This document shows, in pieces, positions 60,216 to 64,000 of a stretch of 64,000 bases of DNA (the stretch's first letter is position 1; each line of letters starts with the position of its first letter). The notes beneath the pieces were generated by a model. The model had not been told where the DNA came from. It ran no database searches and saw only the letters and a list, made by a program, of their open reading frames with translations. The DNA comes from Desulfurivibrio sp044068625 (GTDB lineage Bacteria; Desulfobacterota; Desulfobulbia; Desulfobulbales; Desulfurivibrionaceae): assembly GCF_044068625.1 (NCBI RefSeq), contig NZ_JBIPKH010000014.1:27362-91361 (forward strand), written 5' to 3'. Both the position numbers and the translations under genes were made by a program.

Positions 60216-60824
60216 ATGCAATGCCCCGGACAGGACAGTCGCTATTGGACCGGCAACGCCGTTTTTGAAACCGCCTGCGAGCAGTGCGGCCACCCCCTGG
60301 AATTTTTCAAGGATGATTCCACCCGGGTCTGCAAGAACTGCGGCCACCGGATGCTCAACCCGCAGATCGATTTCGGGTGCGCTTCTTACTGTCCCTACGC
60401 CGCCCAGTGCCTGGGCGAGCTGCCCCCCGAGCTGCTGAAAAAGAAGCAGGAGGAGCTGGTTGAGCAGGTGGCGGTGGCCATCAAGCGGCGCCTGGGCCAG
60501 GATTTTCAGGCCATCGGCCATGCCGGCCGGGTGGCCCGCCGGGCCGCCGAGCTGGCCCCAAGCCGGGAAGGAACCAACCCGGCGGTGCTGAATATCGCCG
60601 CCTATCTGCACACGATTTACCGGTCGGAAGCGGCCGACGAGGCCGAGCGGGAGCAGGAGATCCGAGCCCTGCTGGCCGGGCTCGACGCCAACCCCGGTCT
60701 GGCCGATGAGGTTTGCGCCGCCATCCGCCATCTTTACGCGCCCCAGGCCCAGGAGAGCAACCCCAACCTTTTAACCCTGGCCGAGGCCCACCAGCAAACC
60801 GAGCAACCGGCGACGAACCGCTAA
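60216..60824 (+). CDS. Zinc-ribbon, HD-like protein associated with hcp
   Basis: 202 residues. The first 65 hold a zinc ribbon (CEQCGHPLEFF ... CKNCGHRML) and further cysteines (GCASYCPYAAQC). Residues about 85-190 read like an HD-domain helix bundle with GHAGRVARRAAELA, but where the second motif should be HD it is LNIAAYLHTIYRSE (His-Thr), so metal hydrolysis is doubtful. Genes like this follow hcp in several sulfate reducers. Function unknown; a sensor or assembly role is a guess. Confidence 0.65.
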   Translation: MQCPGQDSRYWTGNAVFETACEQCGHPLEFFKDDSTRVCKNCGHRMLNPQIDFGCASYCPYAAQCLGELPPELLKKKQEELVEQVAVAIKRRLGQDFQAIGHAGRVARRAAELAPSREGTNPAVLNIAAYLHTIYRSEAADEAEREQEIRALLAGLDANPGLADEVCAAIRHLYAPQAQESNPNLLTLAEAHQQTEQPATNR

Positions 60825-60843
60825 ACCCAAGGAGATGCAACCC

Positions 60844-61611
60844 ATGAAAGTTTTACGCAAGATTATTGAGATAGATGAAGATTTGTGCAACGGCTGCGGC
60901 CAGTGCGTCCCGGGTTGCGCCGAGGGCGCCCTGCAGATTATCGACGGCAAGGCCCGGCTGATCGCCGAGAAATATTGCGACGGCCTCGGGGCCTGCCTGG
61001 GGGATTGCCCCACCGGCGCCCTGAAGGTAGTGGAACGCCAGGCCGACGATTTCGACGAGGCGGCGGTGGAGGCCCTGCTGGCCAGCCAGCAGGCGGCCAA
61101 GGCCGCTTCGGCCCCGGCCACCATGGATTGCGGTTGCGCTTCCAGCCACATCCAGAGTTTCAGCCCGGCCACCCCCTGCCAGGCGGCCAACCTGCCGCGC
61201 AGCATGGCGGGCGCCCCGGCCCCGGCGGCCACCGGCGAAAGTGGCGCCTCGGCCCTTACCCACTGGCCGATCCAGATCCGCCTGGTGCCGCCGGAGGCCC
61301 CCTTTCTCAAGGGCGCCGATCTGCTGATCGCCGCCGACTGCGCGCCGGCGGCCCACCCCAGCTTCAACCGGGAACTCTTGCCCGGCAAAACGCTGCTGCT
61401 GGGCTGCCCCAAATTTGACGACGCCCAGTCCTACGTGGCCAAGTTCAGTGAAATTTTTCAGCATGCCGGGATCAAAAGCATCACCATCGCCATCATGGAG
61501 GTGCCCTGCTGCGGCAGCATGCGCGGCATCATCCAGGCCGCCCAGCAGCGGGCCGGCACCAGCATTCCGGTCAAGGAAGTGGTGATCGGGGTGCGGGGCA
61601 ACATTCTATAA
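60844..61611 (+). CDS. Two-cluster ferredoxin with Cys-rich extension
   Basis: 255 residues from the ATG at 60844; an ATG at 60835 touches the AAGGAG and is too near. The N-terminal ferredoxin domain has CNGCGQCVPGCAEGAL and the second set YCDGLGACLGDCPTGAL, for two 4Fe-4S clusters. A disordered middle has DCGCASSH and TPCQAAN. The C-terminal part (about 165-255) contains LLLGCPKFDD and PCCGSM. It is probably the electron donor to Hcp or to a redox partner. It is 19 bp after the HD-like gene. Confidence 0.84.
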   Translation: MKVLRKIIEIDEDLCNGCGQCVPGCAEGALQIIDGKARLIAEKYCDGLGACLGDCPTGALKVVERQADDFDEAAVEALLASQQAAKAASAPATMDCGCASSHIQSFSPATPCQAANLPRSMAGAPAPAATGESGASALTHWPIQIRLVPPEAPFLKGADLLIAADCAPAAHPSFNRELLPGKTLLLGCPKFDDAQSYVAKFSEIFQHAGIKSITIAIMEVPCCGSMRGIIQAAQQRAGTSIPVKEVVIGVRGNIL

Positions 61612-61679
61612 CCGCATTGGCATTTAACCGGTGATGCTGTATATAGGACCGATCTAAAAAAACCACCCACGGAGGTCCC

Positions 61680-62216
61680 ATGAACAGCATCACCCCCTTT
61701 AACCGCCTCGCGCTGTTGCCGGCGCTGGGCCTGATCCTGCTTCTTCTTCTGCTGGTCGCCGGTATTGGCTGCTCCGACCGCAAACAGCAGTTCACCATGG
61801 TGGAAACCATGCCCGCCTTTGCCCTCTCCTCGGCCCTGGACGGCAGCCCCATCGATAGCCGGGATTTCCAGGGCCAGGCGATGGTGATCACCTTTTTCGC
61901 CACCTGGTGCGCCCCCTGCCGCCAGGAGGTCCCCACCCTGATCGCCCTGCAGAACAAGTATGCCGACCGCAACTTCACGGTGTTGGGGATCTCGGTGGAC
62001 CAGGGCGACACCCGAACGGTGCGCCATTTCATGACCGAGTTGGGGATCAACTATCCGGTGGCGATGAGCGACCCGGACACCCCCAAGAGTTTCGGCAATG
62101 TCTTCGGCATTCCCACCTCGTTTCTGGTTGACCGCCAGGGCAACATCGTCCAACGCTACGACGGCTACGTCGATATCACGGTCCTGGAACGCGCGTTGCA
62201 GGAAGTGCTGGGTTAA
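61680..62216 (+). CDS. TlpA/ResA-like periplasmic thioredoxin
   Basis: 178 residues. Membrane anchor (about 12-32, ending near a Cys that is not a perfect lipobox), then the thioredoxin fold with FFATWCAPCRQEVPTL (CxxC about 77-80), LGISVDQGD and the cis-Pro loop GIPTSFLVDRQG. It reduces periplasmic disulfides, often in cytochrome c maturation, consistent with c-type cytochromes in this organism. GGAGG lies eight bases before the ATG. The next gene follows after 3 bp. Confidence 0.87.
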   Translation: MNSITPFNRLALLPALGLILLLLLLVAGIGCSDRKQQFTMVETMPAFALSSALDGSPIDSRDFQGQAMVITFFATWCAPCRQEVPTLIALQNKYADRNFTVLGISVDQGDTRTVRHFMTELGINYPVAMSDPDTPKSFGNVFGIPTSFLVDRQGNIVQRYDGYVDITVLERALQEVLG

Positions 62217-62219
62217 GCC

Positions 62220-62915
62220 ATGACCACCGCAAAGGAACTTAAGCCGGCCACCGCCGCCCTGCTGACCAAACTGCGCCAAACCCACCGGGTCGAGCTGAAC
62301 CCCCTGACCATTCGCGGCCATGCCCTGCAAGTCCTCCAGGTGGCCGACCTGGAAAGTCTGCTCAAGGGCAAGGACCCCTTTGCCGAGGTCAGCGAATTCC
62401 CCTTCTGGGTGAAACTGTGGGAAGCCTCGGTGGTGCTGGCCGATTTCATCGCCTCCCAGCCGCCGGAGGAGAACGGCCGGGTGCTGGAAATCGGCGCCGG
62501 GCTGGGCCTGCCGGGCCTGGCGGCGGCCGCCGCCGGTCATCAGGTAACCCTGAGCGATTACGAGCCCCATATCCTGGATTTTCAGCGGGTCAGCGCCGAG
62601 GCCAGCGGGGTGGCCCAGCGGGTGGAGCATCTGCTGCTGGATTGGCTCAAACCGCCCAAGCTGCCCCAATTTTCCACGATCATCGGGGCCGAAATCCTCT
62701 TCCGGGAGGATTTTTTCGCACCACTTTTGAGCCTGTTCAAAAAACTGCTGGCCCCGGGCGGCACCATCTACCTGGCCCACGATATCCGGCGCAAAAGCCT
62801 CTCCCCCTTCCTGACCCTGGCCGAACCGGATTTCGAGATCGCCATGAGTCGGCGGCGGATGCAGTCCGACGACGAGGAGCACACGGTCATCATCAGTCGG
62901 CTCACCGCCAGGTAG
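62220..62915 (+). CDS. Class I SAM methyltransferase (METTL/ETFB-like)
   Basis: 231 residues. EFPFWVKLWEASVVLADFI precedes motif I VLEIGAGLGLPGLAAAAAG; then the acidic loop LSDYEP and IIGAEILFREDFF. This is the pattern of the METTL20/21-like protein-lysine methyltransferase group. The target is not known. Overlaps nothing; 3 bp after the thioredoxin stop. Confidence 0.8.
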   Translation: MTTAKELKPATAALLTKLRQTHRVELNPLTIRGHALQVLQVADLESLLKGKDPFAEVSEFPFWVKLWEASVVLADFIASQPPEENGRVLEIGAGLGLPGLAAAAAGHQVTLSDYEPHILDFQRVSAEASGVAQRVEHLLLDWLKPPKLPQFSTIIGAEILFREDFFAPLLSLFKKLLAPGGTIYLAHDIRRKSLSPFLTLAEPDFEIAMSRRRMQSDDEEHTVIISRLTAR

Positions 62916-62927
62916 GAAAAAAGGGCC

Positions 62928-63737
62928 ATGCGCTACCGCGATCTGGATTGGGATGAGATCTGGCAGGAGGAGCGCCGCCAGAAATCGCGGCCCCGCCGCA
63001 GCCGTAAGGATTGGGACCGGCGGGCCCCCGATTTCGCCGCCCGCAACCTGGATTCCCCCTACACCGAGCAGTTTCTGGCCCTGTTCGACTGGCAACCGGA
63101 GTGGACGGTGCTGGACGCCGGCTGCGGCCCCGGCACCATCGCCCTGCCTTTGGCCCGCCGGGTCAAGGCGGTAACCGCCATCGACTACTCGGCCGCCATG
63201 CTGGCGGAACTGACCCGCGAACAGCAGCGCCAGGGGCTGGATAATATCCGCACCGTCCAGGCCGCCTGGGAAGATGACTGGGAGCAACTGAATATTCCCC
63301 GCCATGAGGTGGTGATCGCCTCCCGCTCGCTGGCGGTGGATGATCTGCGGGGGGCCTTAAGCAAGATCAACCGCTGGGCCGGCCGCCGGGCGATCATTAG
63401 CGACCGGGTGGGGGCCGGCCCCTTCGATCCCGATCTCTTTGCCGCCGTGGGCCGCCCCTTCGCCCCCGGCCCCGACTATATCATCACCGTCAACATCCTT
63501 TACAGCATGGGCATCCAGGCCACGGTGAACTTTATCCGCCTGGAGAACCAGCGAACCTACCCCAACCGCCAGGCGGCCATCGCCTCCCGCCTCTGGATGC
63601 TGAATGATCCCACCCCCACTGAACTGGCCAAACTGGAATCCTACCTGGACGACCGCCTGATCGCCCAGCCCGACGGCACCTGGCGCCTGGAACGGATCAA
63701 ACCGTCGCTCTGGGCCGTGATCTCCTGGACCCCTTAG
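62928..63737 (+). CDS. SAM-dependent methyltransferase
   Basis: 269 residues. An Arg-rich N-terminus, then motif I VLDAGCGPGTIALPLARRV and motif II AIDYSAAMLAELT. The middle is EVVIASRSLAVDDLRGALSK, with a long C-terminal beta-region. The substrate is not identifiable; the methyltransferase fold is clear. It is 12 bp after the other methyltransferase on the same strand. Confidence 0.8.
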   Translation: MRYRDLDWDEIWQEERRQKSRPRRSRKDWDRRAPDFAARNLDSPYTEQFLALFDWQPEWTVLDAGCGPGTIALPLARRVKAVTAIDYSAAMLAELTREQQRQGLDNIRTVQAAWEDDWEQLNIPRHEVVIASRSLAVDDLRGALSKINRWAGRRAIISDRVGAGPFDPDLFAAVGRPFAPGPDYIITVNILYSMGIQATVNFIRLENQRTYPNRQAAIASRLWMLNDPTPTELAKLESYLDDRLIAQPDGTWRLERIKPSLWAVISWTP

Positions 63738-63758
63738 GCCGGGCGGCGGGCCTTCCGG

Positions 63759-64000
63759 TTATTCCCCGTGGCCTCGCGCCTTAAGCCACGCACGCATATC
63801 GGCTATCACGTAAAGCTCCCCTGTCTCTAAAACCGCTACCACTTCAGTCCGCGTAGAAACTACTTTTCCATGAGCAAAGCTGTCCCGGCAATCCCTTCTA
63901 AATTTAAGCCATTGTTATCAACTATATGGAAGGCCAATAAATTCCCCTCCATTACCGGCAACTGTTCACCGGGAAAGGCAAGATCAATGGTTGCGAACCA
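63759..64000 (-). pseudogene. Broken or partial gene at the right edge, low GC
   Basis: Two minus-strand frames read like protein but do not join. One enters from the right edge (WFATIDLAFPGEQLPVMEGN, ...) and stops at 63862-63860. Another, open from 63914 to 63759, contains VVSTRTEVVAVLETGELYVI and ends in RAWLKARGHGE. By hand count 83 of 180 bases (63781-63960) are G or C (46%), far below the rest. Either a frameshift split one gene, or a small second ORF overlaps. I cannot name the product. The gap 63738-63758 holds nothing. Confidence 0.4.

Overview
The window reads as a 64 kb chromosomal segment of a high-GC, Gram-negative, motile anaerobe, most likely a deltaproteobacterium of the Desulfobulbales (Desulfurivibrio-like). 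That placement is inferred from gene content: a fused PilM/PilN-type protein, a hybrid cluster protein behind an HcpR-type palindrome, a triheme c-type cytochrome, sigma-54 flagellar control, CsrA/FliW, and an Mrp/Mbh-like cation antiporter. No marker gene was available to prove it. Genes are dense, often overlapping by ATGA, with few spacers longer than 150 bp.

Layout. 1-2600 (minus): a type IV pilus PilM/N-PilO-PilP-like group, cut by the left edge. 2601-2926: spacer with a palindromic repeat. 2927-6508 (plus): O-acetylhomoserine sulfhydrylase, NfeD protease, slipin. 6591-6677 (minus): tRNA-Leu(CAA) with its own promoter and terminator. 6775-9942 (plus): MltA, a PilT/PilU ATPase and a zinc-ribbon protein. 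18244-9984 (minus): queC, nagZ, hpf, nadA, nifS-like, glmS, a small membrane protein and manC. 18341-25561 (plus): eight overlapping genes for an Mrp/Mbh-like antiporter. 25570-29587 (minus): sfsA, phoB, phoU, phoR. 29733-32039 (plus): an SLC13-type permease and a triheme cytochrome. 38562-32165 (minus): AhpD-like protein, ArsS-type radical SAM enzyme, TVP38 membrane protein, MerA-like flavoprotein and a GH63-type glycosidase, behind a strong promoter and a structured leader. 38717-38970: gene debris. 39206-43184 (plus): pstSCAB. 43235-45266 (minus): patatin, WrbA, unknown. 45479-56891 (plus): FlhB-tail protein, flgF-G-A-H-I-J-N-K-L, csrA, fliW. 56953-63737: plsY, a deaminase, hcp with an HD-like protein and a ferredoxin, a TlpA-like thioredoxin and two methyltransferases. 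The last 240 bp are AT-rich and hold a broken or partial minus-strand gene.

How the parts fit. PhoR/PhoB/PhoU probably control pstSCAB, which lies about 10 kb away. The sigma-54 promoter at 45771 can drive the distal flagellar genes through to csrA/fliW. The AhpD-ArsS group looks like an arsenosugar (organoarsenic) pathway, and the debris beside it seems to hold remnants of two further enzymes of that pathway. A 123-bp sequence carrying the pstS leader is duplicated 7,020 bp away at the 3' end of the glycosidase gene, so this stretch has been rearranged. No transposase, prophage, CRISPR array or rRNA gene was seen.
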